Assembly: GCA_950075865.1 (NCBI GenBank)
Contig: CATMVA010000011.1
Coordinates: forward strand, 24,745 to 88,744
Origin: an uncultured Oscillospiraceae bacterium
GTDB lineage: Bacteria > Bacillota > Clostridia > Oscillospirales > Oscillospiraceae
Direction: 5' to 3'
Length of the DNA stretch: 64,000 bases
The first letter of the stretch is position 1, and every line of letters starts with the position of its first letter. Of the stretch, positions 43,550 through 52,780 are shown one piece after another. A program made the position numbers and the translations under genes. Below the pieces are notes generated by a model. The model was not told the DNA's origin, did not search any database, and saw only the letters and a program-made list of their open reading frames with translations.

Positions 43550-45004
43550 TCAGGCCTTTCTCTCCTCCTGGGCCTTGATGACGGCCTTGTAGCAGTCCAC
43601 CCCGCCGGGCAGGGCGCCGATCTCGATACACTCGTTGAGGCCGTGCATCCCGGCCATCTGCTCGGGGCCGAAGCACAGGGGGGCGAAGCGGATACAGTTG
43701 TCGCACACGTCGCCGTAGAACCGGGCGTCGGTGCCGCCGATGACTACGTAGGGCATGATGCCCACCTCCGGGAACACCGAGGACACGGTTTTGGCGAAGA
43801 GCTTGTAGGCCTCCCCCTCCAGGTCCAGTTCCCTGGAGGGGCCGTTGCCCCCCAGGTCCTCGGCCTCCAGGCCGTACTCTCTGGCCAGGGCCGAGATGAC
43901 AGCCACGCTCTCCTCCATGCCCTGATGGGGGATATACCGCAGGTTGCCGATGACGCTGGCCTCCTGGGGCAGCACGTTGAAGCCCGCTGAGCCCGACTGC
44001 ATGGTGAAGGCGATGGTGGTCTGGAGCATGGCGGCCGCCTGGGGGCTGATGGCGGGCATCACCTTTTTGAGGATGGGCTTGAAAAGCCACAGGTTGTGCA
44101 TTACCAGCCGCAGTGGGAAGCTCTGGGCGTAGGGGGCGAGCTGGGCAAACATCCCCTCCACCGCCGGGGAGAACTTCACCTGGAAGGGGGTCTTTTTCTC
44201 CACCCGGGCCACGAACTTGGCCAGCCGGGGGATGGGGGTATTCTTGCCGGGGGCGCTGGAATGGCCACCGTTGCTGCGGGCGACGAACTTCACGTTGCCG
44301 TGGCCCTTCTCGAAAAGGCCGATGGCGGCGAAGTTGCCCTTCACCCCGCCGATGGGGTCCTGGATGATGGCGCCCCCCTCGTCGCAGAGCATATAGAGGT
44401 GCACTCCGTGATCCTTGAGCCAGTTCACCAGCTTGGGGGCGCCGTCGCCCCCCACCTCCTCGGTACAGGAGCTGGAGAGGTATACGTCACATTCGGGCAC
44501 ATAGCCGGCTTGGATCAGCTCCTCCACCGCCTGGTAGAAGCACATGACGCTCCCCTTGGTGTCGGCGGCGCCCCGGCCCCAGACCCTGCCCTCGGCAATG
44601 TCGCCCGAGAAAGGTCCGTGCTTCCACTCTCCCGTGGCCTCCACAACGTCGATGTGGCTCATGAGAAGCAGGGGCTCCTTGTCGGTCCTGCCCTTCCACT
44701 TCATCATCAGGTTGCCGTCGATCTCGATCTTCTCACAGGTGGAGAACACCGTGGGGAAAAGCTCCTCCATCCGGTCGTGCATCTTGCGGAATTTCTCGGG
44801 CTCGGACTTCCCCTTCTCCGACACGGTCTCCACCTGGACCATTTTGGAGAGCTTTTCGGCGTAGAGGGCTTTCCGCTCCTCGTCTTGGGACATCTGGTAC
44901 CCGGCGGTTTTGTGGGGCAGGGCCAGGGTGCGGATCACCGCCGCTGCCAACAGCAGCAGGATCACCCCCAGTATTCCAAGCAGGGCCATTCCAACGTATT
45001 GCAT
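43550..45004 (-). CDS. M20 family metallohydrolase with N-terminal membrane anchor
   Basis: 484 residues. A transmembrane helix at residues 5-27 precedes the M20 domain. Zinc and catalytic motifs: MSHIDVVEA, WGRGAADTKG, SSCTEEVGGDG, DEGGAII and a C-terminal GLNECI. The carboxypeptidase S-like branch cleaves dipeptides or N-acyl amino acids. ATG 45004 is just after GGGAGG. It heads an operon with two membrane proteins. Confidence 0.88.
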   Translation of the reverse strand: MQYVGMALLGILGVILLLLAAAVIRTLALPHKTAGYQMSQDEERKALYAEKLSKMVQVETVSEKGKSEPEKFRKMHDRMEELFPTVFSTCEKIEIDGNLMMKWKGRTDKEPLLLMSHIDVVEATGEWKHGPFSGDIAEGRVWGRGAADTKGSVMCFYQAVEELIQAGYVPECDVYLSSSCTEEVGGDGAPKLVNWLKDHGVHLYMLCDEGGAIIQDPIGGVKGNFAAIGLFEKGHGNVKFVARSNGGHSSAPGKNTPIPRLAKFVARVEKKTPFQVKFSPAVEGMFAQLAPYAQSFPLRLVMHNLWLFKPILKKVMPAISPQAAAMLQTTIAFTMQSGSAGFNVLPQEASVIGNLRYIPHQGMEESVAVISALAREYGLEAEDLGGNGPSRELDLEGEAYKLFAKTVSSVFPEVGIMPYVVIGGTDARFYGDVCDNCIRFAPLCFGPEQMAGMHGLNECIEIGALPGGVDCYKAVIKAQEERKA

Positions 45005-45153
45005 CTCTCTTCCTCCCCTTCCGATGATCTGGATCAAGGCCCCTTTTTGCAAGTTTTGGCCGTTGATATTTCATTATAACACCAGATGTGTTGGCAGGTC
45101 AATTCTTTTTTCCGCCGCGGCCCCAGAGACAGGCATAGGCGGACAATTTACTC

Positions 45154-45182
45154 TTGTCGGTTAATGGGGTTTATGGTAGAAT
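45154..45182 (+). promoter_or_regulatory. Sigma-A promoter of the acyltransferase gene
   Basis: TTGTCG (45154-45159), 17-bp spacer, TAGAAT (45177-45182), 27 bp before the start codon. Confidence 0.75.
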
Positions 45183-45209
45183 ACCTTTGATTTCTTGGAG
45201 GTGGATACC

Positions 45210-46280
45210 ATGGCGGAGAAGATCAATGGGCGGGTGGCTTACGCCGACCTGCTGCGGACCTTGGCGGTGATCGGGGTCATCGTCTATCACCTGGCCCAGA
45301 GCCAGATGGGGAGCGCGGCGGTGGGCGGACAGGCCTGGACGGTTTTTAATGTATACTCCTCCCTGACCATCTGGTGCGCGCCGGTCTTTGTGATGCTCTC
45401 GGGCATGTTCATGCTGGACCCCAAGCGGGGACTGCCTTTGGGCAAGCTCTTTTTCCACAACATCCTGCGGCTGCTGGTCTGTCTGGCCTTCTGGGGCGGG
45501 CTGTACGCCGTGGTGGGATACCTCACCGCCGGGGGGAACTTTTCCTGGTGGGGGCTGTGGAACGCCATGGTAAACGCCCTGAAGGGCAACACTCACTACC
45601 ATCTGTGGATCCTCTATGTCATTCTGGGGCTCTATCTGGTGACCCCAGTGCTCCGGGGGTTCTGCAAGGGGGCCTCCCGGGGGGACTTCCACTATTTCTT
45701 TCTCCTCTGGTTCCTCTTCTCCTCCTTGCTGCCCATGGCCTTCCGGGTGTGGCCCGGGACCACGGCAGTGCTGAAATTTTGGTACGACAGGCTCCAGGTC
45801 CAGGTGGTCCTTGGATACGCAGGGTATTATATCGCCGGATATTACTTAAAGGAATATTTGCTCAGCCGGGTGGCCGAGGCCATCATTTATGTGCTGGGGG
45901 TCTGCGGGGCCATTGTGACGGTGTGGGGCACCGCGGTACTCTCCCGGTGGGCCGGGCGGACCAATGAGGCGCTGTGGGACTTCTTCTCCCCCAACGTGGT
46001 GTGCTTCTCGGTGGCCATCGTGGTACTGTTCCGGTATGTACTGGGGGTCAGCGAGGAACGGTCCCGGCGGCAGCGGCTCTCCGGAGCGGCCCGAATCACC
46101 TTCGGCATCTATCTGGTCCACGACTTCTTCCTGATGCTGCTGCGCTTCCTCCACATCACCACACTGTCCTTCATCCCGGTGGCGGCGGTGCCCGCGTTGG
46201 CGGCCCTGGTCTTTCTCCTCTCCTTCGCCGTGGCCTGGCTGCTGTCCCGGATCCCCTTTGTGGGCCGGTGGCTGACCTGA
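45210..46280 (+). CDS. Acyltransferase family 3 (OafA/YiaH type) membrane protein
   Basis: 356 residues with about ten transmembrane segments. The family N-terminal motif is present (RVAYADLLRTLAVIGVIVYHL, with the catalytic His) and a C-terminal FGIYLVHDFFLMLL. Such enzymes O-acetylate surface polysaccharides or peptidoglycan. TTGGAGGTGG precedes ATG 45210. Monocistronic; the acceptor is unknown. Confidence 0.88.
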   Translation: MAEKINGRVAYADLLRTLAVIGVIVYHLAQSQMGSAAVGGQAWTVFNVYSSLTIWCAPVFVMLSGMFMLDPKRGLPLGKLFFHNILRLLVCLAFWGGLYAVVGYLTAGGNFSWWGLWNAMVNALKGNTHYHLWILYVILGLYLVTPVLRGFCKGASRGDFHYFFLLWFLFSSLLPMAFRVWPGTTAVLKFWYDRLQVQVVLGYAGYYIAGYYLKEYLLSRVAEAIIYVLGVCGAIVTVWGTAVLSRWAGRTNEALWDFFSPNVVCFSVAIVVLFRYVLGVSEERSRRQRLSGAARITFGIYLVHDFFLMLLRFLHITTLSFIPVAAVPALAALVFLLSFAVAWLLSRIPFVGRWLT

Positions 46281-46363
46281 GCATTCCCTGACATTTGTGA
46301 TTTTTTCGTCATTTTCACTAACGGTTCATTCTCTTGGGGCGGAAGGGTTCCGCAACAAATCAT

Positions 46364-46402
46364 AATGGTCAAAGTCATCATCTTTTGGTGATTTTGACCA
46401 TT
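46364..46402. terminator. Inverted repeat before pyruvate kinase
   Basis: AATGGTCAAA...TTTGACCATT with an inner TCA/TGA pair, followed by TTATTTTG. It is likely the acyltransferase terminator; overlap with the pyk control region is possible. Confidence 0.7.
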
Positions 46403-46481
46403 TTATTTTGAGGGGAAATATAGTATGATGTGCCTGCCAAAATCCAAAACTAACCATACCCATTTTTGGAGGGAGATTTCA

Positions 46482-47927
46482 ATGGCAATGAGAAGGACAA
46501 AGATCATCTGCACCCTGGGCCCCGCCGTGGACAATGAGGAGATGCTGCGCAAGCTGATCCTGTCCGGCATGAACTGCGCCCGGTTCAACTTCTCCCACGG
46601 CACCCACGAGAGCCATCTGGCCACCTACAACCGTCTGCGCCGGGTGAGGGACGAGCTGGGCCGGCCCGTGGCCGCCCTGTTGGACACCAAGGGACCCGAG
46701 ATCCGCATCAAGACCTTCGCCAAGGGCTCCACCACCCTGGAGCAGGGTCAGGACTTCATCCTGACCACCTGGGACATGGAGGGCACCGACAACGAGGTTT
46801 CGGTCACTTACGAGAACCTGCACAACGAGGTGACTCCCGGCACCCGGATCCTCATTGACGACGGCCTCATTGAGCTGAAGGTCAGCTTTATCGAGGGCCA
46901 GGACATCCACTGTGAGGTCATTTCGGGGGGGAGCCTTTCCAACAACAAGTCCATCAACATCCCCGGCGTGAAGATCCAGCTGCCCGCCCTCACCGACAAG
47001 GACCGGTCCGACCTGCGCTTTGCCGCCGAGAACGATTTTGATTTTGTGGCTGCCTCCTTCGTCCGCACTCCCCAGGACGTGCTGGACATCCGGGAGGAGC
47101 TGGCCAAATGGGGCGGAGAGCGCATCCGCATCATCTCCAAGATCGAGAACTGGGAGGGCGTGGAGAACTTCGAGGCCATCCTGGCCGTCTCCGACGGGGC
47201 CATGGTGGCCCGGGGCGACCTGGGGGTGGAGGTGCCCGCCTATGAGGTGCCCCGGATCCAGAAGAACATGATCGCCAAGTCCTCCGCAGCCGGCAAGAAC
47301 GTAGTCACGGCCACCCAGATGCTGGACTCCATGATCCGCAACCCCCGGCCCACCCGGGCCGAGGTCAGCGACGTGGCCAACGCCGTCTTTGACGGCACGA
47401 GCTGCGTCATGCTGTCTGGAGAGACCGCCTCGGGCAAGTACCCCATCGAGGCCCTGGAGACCATGGTGAAAGTGGTGGAGGCCGCCGAGCAGTCCATCGA
47501 CTACTGGGACCGGTTCCACCGGGAGTACGACCTGGACCGGAAGGTAGGCTCCGAGTTCATCGACCAGGCCATCAGCCACGCCTGCTGCATGACCGCCATG
47601 GATCTGAGCGCCACCGCCATCCTGGCCGCCACCACCTCGGGCCACACCGCCCGGATGATCTCCCGGTTCCGGCCCGCCTGCCCCATTGTGGCCCTGACCA
47701 CCACCGAAAAGGTCCGGCGGCAGCTGGCCATCTCCTGGGGCGTGCAGCCCCTGCTTTACGGCGCGGTGGACTCCACCGACCGGCTGCTGGGCCTGTGCGT
47801 GGAAACCACCCGGAAGGAAGGGCTGATCCAGCCCGGAGACAAGGTGGTCATCACCGCCGGTGTGCCCCTCTGCGTCCGGGGCACCACCAATCTGATCAAG
47901 ATCCAGGTAGTGGGAGAGCCGATGTAA
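46482..47927 (+). CDS. pyk: Pyruvate kinase
   Basis: 481 residues with the TIM-barrel, B-domain and C-domain. Motifs: RTKIICTLGPA, ARFNFSHG, DTKGPEIRIK, and the active-site IISKIENWEGVENF...MVARGDLGVE. It transfers phosphate from phosphoenolpyruvate to ADP. The extra C-terminal PEP-utiliser domain found in Bacillus enzymes is absent. GGAGGGAG precedes ATG 46482. Confidence 0.97.
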   Translation: MAMRRTKIICTLGPAVDNEEMLRKLILSGMNCARFNFSHGTHESHLATYNRLRRVRDELGRPVAALLDTKGPEIRIKTFAKGSTTLEQGQDFILTTWDMEGTDNEVSVTYENLHNEVTPGTRILIDDGLIELKVSFIEGQDIHCEVISGGSLSNNKSINIPGVKIQLPALTDKDRSDLRFAAENDFDFVAASFVRTPQDVLDIREELAKWGGERIRIISKIENWEGVENFEAILAVSDGAMVARGDLGVEVPAYEVPRIQKNMIAKSSAAGKNVVTATQMLDSMIRNPRPTRAEVSDVANAVFDGTSCVMLSGETASGKYPIEALETMVKVVEAAEQSIDYWDRFHREYDLDRKVGSEFIDQAISHACCMTAMDLSATAILAATTSGHTARMISRFRPACPIVALTTTEKVRRQLAISWGVQPLLYGAVDSTDRLLGLCVETTRKEGLIQPGDKVVITAGVPLCVRGTTNLIKIQVVGEPM

Positions 47928-47963
47928 GACCTTCGGAACCTTCTCTTTTTCAGAATACGCAAA

Positions 47964-48001
47964 CAACAAGGCCCGGACCATTTGGTCCGGGCCTTGTTTT
48001 C
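47964..48001. terminator. Bidirectional terminator, pyk / flavoprotein
   Basis: AACAAGGCCCGGACCA / TGGTCCGGGCCTTGTT stem with T- and A-tracts. Confidence 0.93.
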
Positions 48002-48056
48002 TGTCTGTTTGCTTTTTCGCGCTTACCGCTTGGCCTTGGCCAGAGCGGCGGCCACG
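48002..48056. repeat. Direct repeat also present at 63946-64000
   Basis: 55 bp identical at both places, covering the 3' end of this flavoprotein gene and 21 bp beyond its stop. The second copy runs into the window edge, so the true length is at least 55 bp. Confidence 0.95.
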
Positions 48057-50581
48057 GCAGCCTTGGCGGCGTCCGAGGTCATGGAAGCGCCGGCCACGCC
48101 GTCCATATCAGCGCCTTTGGCCAGAGCGTTGGCCTCCAGGGTGGACAGGGCGGCTCCGCCAATGCTCGGGGTCTCGTCGGGGCCGGTGATGGTCACCGAG
48201 GTGATGCTGTTGGCGTCCACCGTGACGGTGGCGGTCACATCGCCGCCGAAGCCGAACTCGCTGGCGGTGTAGGTGCCGGGGTTATAGATGCCGGCGGGCG
48301 CCTCAGGGGTGGGAGCGGGGGTGTTGGCCGGAGCCGGCGTGTTGGCCGGAGCCGGGGTGCTCTCTGGGGCCGGCGTGTTGACGGGCGCGGTGGCCACGGG
48401 GGCCTGGGTCTCGCCGCCGCTCCGCTTGCCGGTGATGATCTCGCCCACCAGGCGGCCAGAGGTCAGGGCCCAGCCCTGGGCAGCGCCGCCGTAGGTGACG
48501 TAAGCCTTGTTGGACTTGTTGAGAACGCCCAAGGAGTTGTTGCCCACCACATAGACGTTCTTCACGGGGGTGCCGTCGGTCTTGAGCAGGTTCATGTTGG
48601 TGTCCACATCCAGGCCGCCGCAGGTGGAATAGACATAGGCGGCGCCGATGATGCAGTAGATCTTGCCCGTGGTCTGACCGTGAATATCGGCCAGGTCAAT
48701 GGTAAAGCCCAGCTCGCTCTCCAGGTCGGAGAGGGAGTCGGCGATGATCACATTGCCGTACTTCTCGCCCATGGCCAGGATATCGTCCAGGTTGGTGACC
48801 GGGGTGCCCTCGGTGTAGGTGCCGCCCTGGTTGAAGAACATGGGGGCGTTGAAGGAAATGAGGCCCTTGGTCTTGATGTCGTTATACTCTGCCTCGTTGA
48901 TGAGGACATAGTAGTTGGCGCCGGCCTCCCAGGCGTTGAAGGCAATGCCCAGGCCGTTGTAGTTGGCGTCGAAGCTCTTGCCGCGGCTGTCGATCATCTG
49001 GTAGTTCAGGTCCAGCACCAAGGAGGTGAGGATGCCCTTGTCGTCATTGGAGTAATCGTCGCTGCGGATGATGTTGGTCACCTGGGCGATGTGGTCCTCC
49101 ACGGCCACGTCGGGGTTGTAGAGGGCGCCGCCCAGGTCCAGGGCCTCCTTGATGCCGAAGCCATTGCACTGGGTCATGCCCTTGGTCTTCCACACCGCAC
49201 CGGTGTACTGCAGGCACATCTCGGCGTTGCCGATATAGCCGCCATCGGCCAGGACCACATTATTGCCGTAGATCTTATAGGTGGTGCCGTCGTAGTACTT
49301 GGCCTCCACGCCCACTACAGTACCATTCTCCACGATGAGATCGGTGGCGGTAAGCTCCAGCATATAGTCGTTCTTGGCGTTGAGGCCCTTGGCCTTGGCC
49401 ATAGAGTTCTGGTAGGCGATATCCTTGGAGGTGCCGGTAGAGTCGTTGTAGAAGGTCCAGAGGGGCCAGCCATGGCTGTCGTAGAATGCCAGCATCATGG
49501 GCATGAAGCTGAAGTCATAGTTCTCCTCCAGCCAGCCGAATGTCTCGCCGGACTCGTCAATGAAGAGCTTGACCAGCTCCTCCTTGGCGTCGTTCTCGGT
49601 GTACTCCATCCATGCTGTCAGCAGCTCGGCGGGATCCACGAAGAGCTTACCCTCGTTGGCGGCCACCTGCTTGGCCGGGTTGACACCCAGAGGACCGGCG
49701 GTGTTGGTGCCGTTGCCGCCCAGCTTGGCGGCGGTCTCGATGCCGAAGACGGTGGCGCCGTTCTGGGCGGCACTGAGGTACGAGGCCACGCCCGAGGAGC
49801 CCAAGCCCACCACGATGACGTCGTAGTCCTTCAGCTCCACAGTCTTCGTGCTCTTCTCGACGGGAGTGTACCAGTCGGCCGAGTTGCCCCCGTTGGCGTC
49901 GATAATGGTGGCGATGATGCTCTTGGCCGTGCCGCTGGACACAGTGGCGCCGGCGATGGAGTCCACGGCCAGAGACTGGTGCTCGATGATCCGGGGGTAC
50001 AGGTAGTCGGCCACGGTGGCGTAGATGGGGCTGTACTCATCCTCATCGGCCTGGGTGGCGGAACCAGCGCAGATGGTATCGATGGCCGTGATCTTACCGT
50101 CCTTGAAGGTGACCGAGAGTTCCATCTCCTTCATAACACCGAAGGAGGGAGCCTTCCCCGTGTAGGTGCCGTCGGCCACGGCGGCGGTGCCGCCCTCAGG
50201 AGCCTTCTCTCCCCGGGCCTGGGCCAAACAGTCGGCCACGGCCTCCTTCACCGCCTCAGAGGTCATCGTGGCGCCGCCCACACTGTCGATCTCGGCGCTC
50301 TGGGTCTCTTTGATCTGGTCGGCCAGGGTAGGCAGGGCGGCCTGCCCCACGTTCTCGGTCTCCTTAGAGCCTTCCAGCACCACATCGGTGATGCTGTTGG
50401 CGTCCACGGTGATCTTGGCGGTGACCGTACCGCCGTAGCCTTGGGCGGTACCCTCATAGGTGCCGGGGGTATAAATACCGGCATCGGGGGTCACCGTGGG
50501 CTCCTTGGGGCCGCATGCGGCCAGGGAACAGACCATGGCGGCGGCGCAGAGCAGGCTAAGGGGCTTTTTGAGCTGTTTCAT
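48023..50581 (-). CDS. Triple-FMN_bind, FAD-dependent lipoprotein reductase
   Basis: 852 residues. Lipobox CSLAAC-G. Two FMN_bind domains come first (motifs DSVGGAT and DSIAGAT), then the FAD-binding reductase domain (DVIVVGLGSSGVASYL), a Pro/Ala/Thr linker (about 735-760) and a third FMN_bind domain (DGVAGAS, with Ser where the flavinylated Thr is expected). The active-site blocks read YSTCGGLD and YVTYGGAAQGWAL, lacking the fumarate-reductase His and Arg, so another acceptor is likely. No FMN transferase (ApbE) gene is nearby. Confidence 0.88.
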   Translation of the reverse strand: MKQLKKPLSLLCAAAMVCSLAACGPKEPTVTPDAGIYTPGTYEGTAQGYGGTVTAKITVDANSITDVVLEGSKETENVGQAALPTLADQIKETQSAEIDSVGGATMTSEAVKEAVADCLAQARGEKAPEGGTAAVADGTYTGKAPSFGVMKEMELSVTFKDGKITAIDTICAGSATQADEDEYSPIYATVADYLYPRIIEHQSLAVDSIAGATVSSGTAKSIIATIIDANGGNSADWYTPVEKSTKTVELKDYDVIVVGLGSSGVASYLSAAQNGATVFGIETAAKLGGNGTNTAGPLGVNPAKQVAANEGKLFVDPAELLTAWMEYTENDAKEELVKLFIDESGETFGWLEENYDFSFMPMMLAFYDSHGWPLWTFYNDSTGTSKDIAYQNSMAKAKGLNAKNDYMLELTATDLIVENGTVVGVEAKYYDGTTYKIYGNNVVLADGGYIGNAEMCLQYTGAVWKTKGMTQCNGFGIKEALDLGGALYNPDVAVEDHIAQVTNIIRSDDYSNDDKGILTSLVLDLNYQMIDSRGKSFDANYNGLGIAFNAWEAGANYYVLINEAEYNDIKTKGLISFNAPMFFNQGGTYTEGTPVTNLDDILAMGEKYGNVIIADSLSDLESELGFTIDLADIHGQTTGKIYCIIGAAYVYSTCGGLDVDTNMNLLKTDGTPVKNVYVVGNNSLGVLNKSNKAYVTYGGAAQGWALTSGRLVGEIITGKRSGGETQAPVATAPVNTPAPESTPAPANTPAPANTPAPTPEAPAGIYNPGTYTASEFGFGGDVTATVTVDANSITSVTITGPDETPSIGGAALSTLEANALAKGADMDGVAGASMTSDAAKAAVAAALAKAKR

Positions 50582-50637
50582 TCTTGTTCCTCCTTGTTGG
50601 ATTTAGGTCTTTTTGGCGCGATTGCTTTCCTGGTAGG

Positions 50638-50666
50638 ATTATAGCGTAGATTTGCTGCTTCGTCAA
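50638..50666 (-). promoter_or_regulatory. Sigma-A promoter of the triple-FMN flavoprotein
   Basis: On the minus strand: TTGACG (50661-50666), 17-bp spacer, TATAAT (50638-50643). Confidence 0.85.
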
Positions 50667-50760
50667 TTGTTTTGCTATATTTTATCAAGCCTATTTTGGG
50701 GGTATGGCCCGCCCTGAAATGGGGCATACTGGCCTTATCCATAATATGGGAGGTATCCTT

Positions 50761-51378
50761 ATGTCCGTTTCTTTTGCCGAAAGCGAGACCAAAAAAAATG
50801 TGCTGCGCGCCTTCGCCGGGGAGAGCCAGGCCCGAAACCGCTATACCTTCTCGGCCGGGCTGGCCCGGAAAAACGGGCTCTATGTCATCGAGTCGGTCTT
50901 CCACTTCACCGCCAACCAGGAGATGGCCCACGCCAGGGCGTTTTACGACTATCTGGAAAAGTGCTCCGGGGAGAACATCGCCATTGACGGCACTTATCCG
51001 GTGGACCTCTACACCACGGTGCTGGAGCACCTGCGGGCGGCCCAGCACAACGAATATCAGGAGTATGAGCACGACTACACCGACTTTGCCCACGTGGCCA
51101 AGGAGGAGGGCTTCCCTGAGATCAGCCACCTGTTCTCCCAGATCGCCCGGATCGAGAAGATCCACGGAGACCGGTTCGGGCAGTTCGCCGACCTGCTGGA
51201 GAAGGACAAGCTCTTCATCAGCGAAGTGGAGTGTCAATGGATGTGTCTCAACTGCGGCAATGTCTCAGAGGGGACCAGGCCGCCTCAGGTGTGCCCGGTC
51301 TGCAAGCATCCGCAGGGGTATTTCGTGCGCCTGGAAATGGTGCCGTACCAGATGGGGAAACTGGTTGTGCCCCAGTAA
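50761..51378 (+). CDS. rbr: Rubrerythrin
   Basis: 205 residues. N-terminal ferritin-like diiron domain (FAGESQARNRYTFSA, NQEMAHARAFYDYL, EEGFPEISHLFSQIARIEKIH) and a C-terminal rubredoxin-like CLNCGNVSEG...CPVCKHP iron site. It reduces hydrogen peroxide in anaerobes. GGGAGG precedes ATG 50761. It diverges from the flavoprotein. Confidence 0.96.
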   Translation: MSVSFAESETKKNVLRAFAGESQARNRYTFSAGLARKNGLYVIESVFHFTANQEMAHARAFYDYLEKCSGENIAIDGTYPVDLYTTVLEHLRAAQHNEYQEYEHDYTDFAHVAKEEGFPEISHLFSQIARIEKIHGDRFGQFADLLEKDKLFISEVECQWMCLNCGNVSEGTRPPQVCPVCKHPQGYFVRLEMVPYQMGKLVVPQ

Positions 51379-51420
51379 ATTGAAGATTTATTGGGGAATT
51401 TCTATTGATGAACACTCTGG

Positions 51421-51460
51421 AAAAGGCGGGGAATGCGATCGCATTCCCCGCCTTTTGTTC
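51421..51460 (+). terminator. Terminator of rubrerythrin
   Basis: Perfect palindrome AAAAGGCGGGGAATGCGATC and its complement, followed by GTTC; the T-run lies in the stem end. Confidence 0.88.
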
Positions 51461-51658
51461 TTATATGATAAACCAGCAGTGAAGAAACAATAAGGACTAT
51501 CTCATGTTATCATCGCGGATAACAATTTGATAACAGTCCATCGTATAGGCTGGATAATATGGATATATCAAATAATCAAAAGAACAGGTTTGGGCAAGGT
51601 TTTGAAATGGGGGCGCAGTCTGCCTACTTGACCTGATATTCCAAAAAGAATATAATAA

Positions 51659-51692
51659 AAAAGGCCGGGGCAAAACCGCCCCGGCCTTTTTT
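51659..51692 (-). terminator. Terminator of the lysis cassette
   Basis: AAGGCCGGGGC / GCCCCGGCCTT stem with T-tracts in both directions, 10 bp beyond the holin stop. Confidence 0.9.
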
Positions 51693-51702
51693 GGGTCATA
51701 CC

Positions 51703-52149
51703 TTATTCGCTTTGTCCGTCCACCTTGTCCCGGAAGGCGGCGATGGCTTTTTTCAGCCAACCGGGGATGGGGGCCCCCAGCTCGCCGGCGTTCTCCACGA
51801 TGGAGCCGGCCTCGGTGAGGATATACCAGACCACCACCAGGGGACAGAGGAACACGGTGTAGTCAAGGGGCAGGTTGGGGACCAGATTTCCCAGGATCTC
51901 CATCACCACCAGGTCCAGAAGGCCGGCCACGGTGACGGCGGCGATGCAGCCGGCCTTGTGCCACAGGCCCTCCCGTGCTTTCAGGGAGGCCCACTCCCCC
52001 TTTTTTGCCGCCGCGGCCATGCCGGTGAACACGTCCAGGGTCATAAAGACCATCCAGGCTGCCATGAGCCAACCGAACCAGCCCCACAGGGCGGTGAGGG
52101 CGGCCAGGAGGGCGCTGAGAGCGCCCTTGAAGCTGTGAAGGCCCTCCAT
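51703..52149 (-). CDS. Phage holin (toxin-secretion/lysis holin family)
   Basis: 148 residues with about three to four hydrophobic segments. The segment FGWLMAAWMVFMTLDVFTGMAAAAKKGEWASLKAREGLWHKAG is typical of the TcdE/phage-lysis holin family. Holins open the membrane for the endolysin or for large proteins. It is the last gene of a four-gene phage-like cassette and abuts the M15 gene. Confidence 0.9.
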   Translation of the reverse strand: MEGLHSFKGALSALLAALTALWGWFGWLMAAWMVFMTLDVFTGMAAAAKKGEWASLKAREGLWHKAGCIAAVTVAGLLDLVVMEILGNLVPNLPLDYTVFLCPLVVVWYILTEAGSIVENAGELGAPIPGWLKKAIAAFRDKVDGQSE

Positions 52150-52652
52150 CAGACCGCCTCCTTCTGCCGGGAAAGCTCGTCCCGGATCAGGGCCCGGAGC
52201 TGCTCCTCGTTCCAGGGCCTCACATAGCCAGGAAAGCCGGAGACCGTCACCTCTTTGCCGCTCCGGCTGTCCCAGCGGCCCCGGCCCGGGCGCACGTCCA
52301 CGTGGACGAAACCGCCGTAGAGGCCGACGCCCCCTTGGTCGGGCATGAGGTACTCGGCGTACCGGGCCACCTCCAGGGGAGCAACCTCCGAAATGGCGAT
52401 GTCGGCGGCGGTACCCAGCAGGTGCTGGGAGCCGGGAACGCCGCCCACGGCGGCGTTGTGGGCCGGGGTGCGGTAGCCGCTGTTGATGTTCACCGGCCTG
52501 CCGAAGTGGTCCCGGAGCTTCTGGAGGAGAACCACCAGGGCATCGTCCACCAGGACGGTGTCGCTGCCGTCCCGGCAGGCAAACTCACGGACCAGGAAGT
52601 TTTTGGCCAGGGCTTTGGCGCCCTCAGTTTTCAGGCTGTATGTCCGGACCAC
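52149..52652 (-). CDS. M15-type peptidoglycan peptidase (phage endolysin)
   Basis: 167 residues of the peptidase M15_3 family. Zinc ligands appear in SGYRTPAHNAAVGGVPGSQHLLGTAADI and FVHVDVRP. It should cleave D-Ala-containing cross-bridges. GTG at 52652 was chosen since GGGAGG lies 8 bp upstream; the GTG at 52661 abuts the Shine-Dalgarno sequence. Its 5' end overlaps the XkdX gene. Confidence 0.88.
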   Translation of the reverse strand: MVRTYSLKTEGAKALAKNFLVREFACRDGSDTVLVDDALVVLLQKLRDHFGRPVNINSGYRTPAHNAAVGGVPGSQHLLGTAADIAISEVAPLEVARYAEYLMPDQGGVGLYGGFVHVDVRPGRGRWDSRSGKEVTVSGFPGYVRPWNEEQLRALIRDELSRQKEAV

Positions 52653-52779
52653 GGCCGTCACCTCCCTCGATGATATCGGCGGCCTGGGCCGCCGTCAGGA
52701 CGCCCTTGGTCACGGCCTGCTCCACCATGGGGGCCGTCCAGAGGCCCTGGGAATACCATTTTTTGATCTTCTCGCTCAT
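52624..52779 (-). CDS. XkdX family phage protein
   Basis: 51 residues: MSEKIKKWYSQGLWTAPMVE, then QAVTKGVLTAAQAADII. The WY-x-x-G-x-W start and the LT..QA..I end are the XkdX signature. Such proteins sit between tail-fibre and lysis genes of Firmicute phages. GGAGGTGTAAC precedes the ATG. It overlaps the endolysin start by 29 bp. Confidence 0.85.
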   Translation of the reverse strand: MSEKIKKWYSQGLWTAPMVEQAVTKGVLTAAQAADIIEGGDGRGPDIQPEN

Positions 52780-52780
52780 G

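Larger units (their letters stand above)
51379..51702. other. Gene-free stretch between rubrerythrin and the lysis cassette
   Basis: Contains only the two terminators listed at its ends. The AT-rich middle (51462-51658) shows no gene, RNA or repeat that could be supported. Confidence 0.6.

Noticed and set aside
47795..50644. A 949-codon plus-strand frame opposite the triple-FMN reductase
   Set aside because: Low-complexity Gly/Val/His composition, crosses a strong terminator, and mirrors a gene with clear domains on the other strand.
51497..51760. 87-codon minus-strand frame after rubrerythrin
   Set aside because: It runs through the lysis-cassette terminator, has no ribosome binding site and no recognisable composition.
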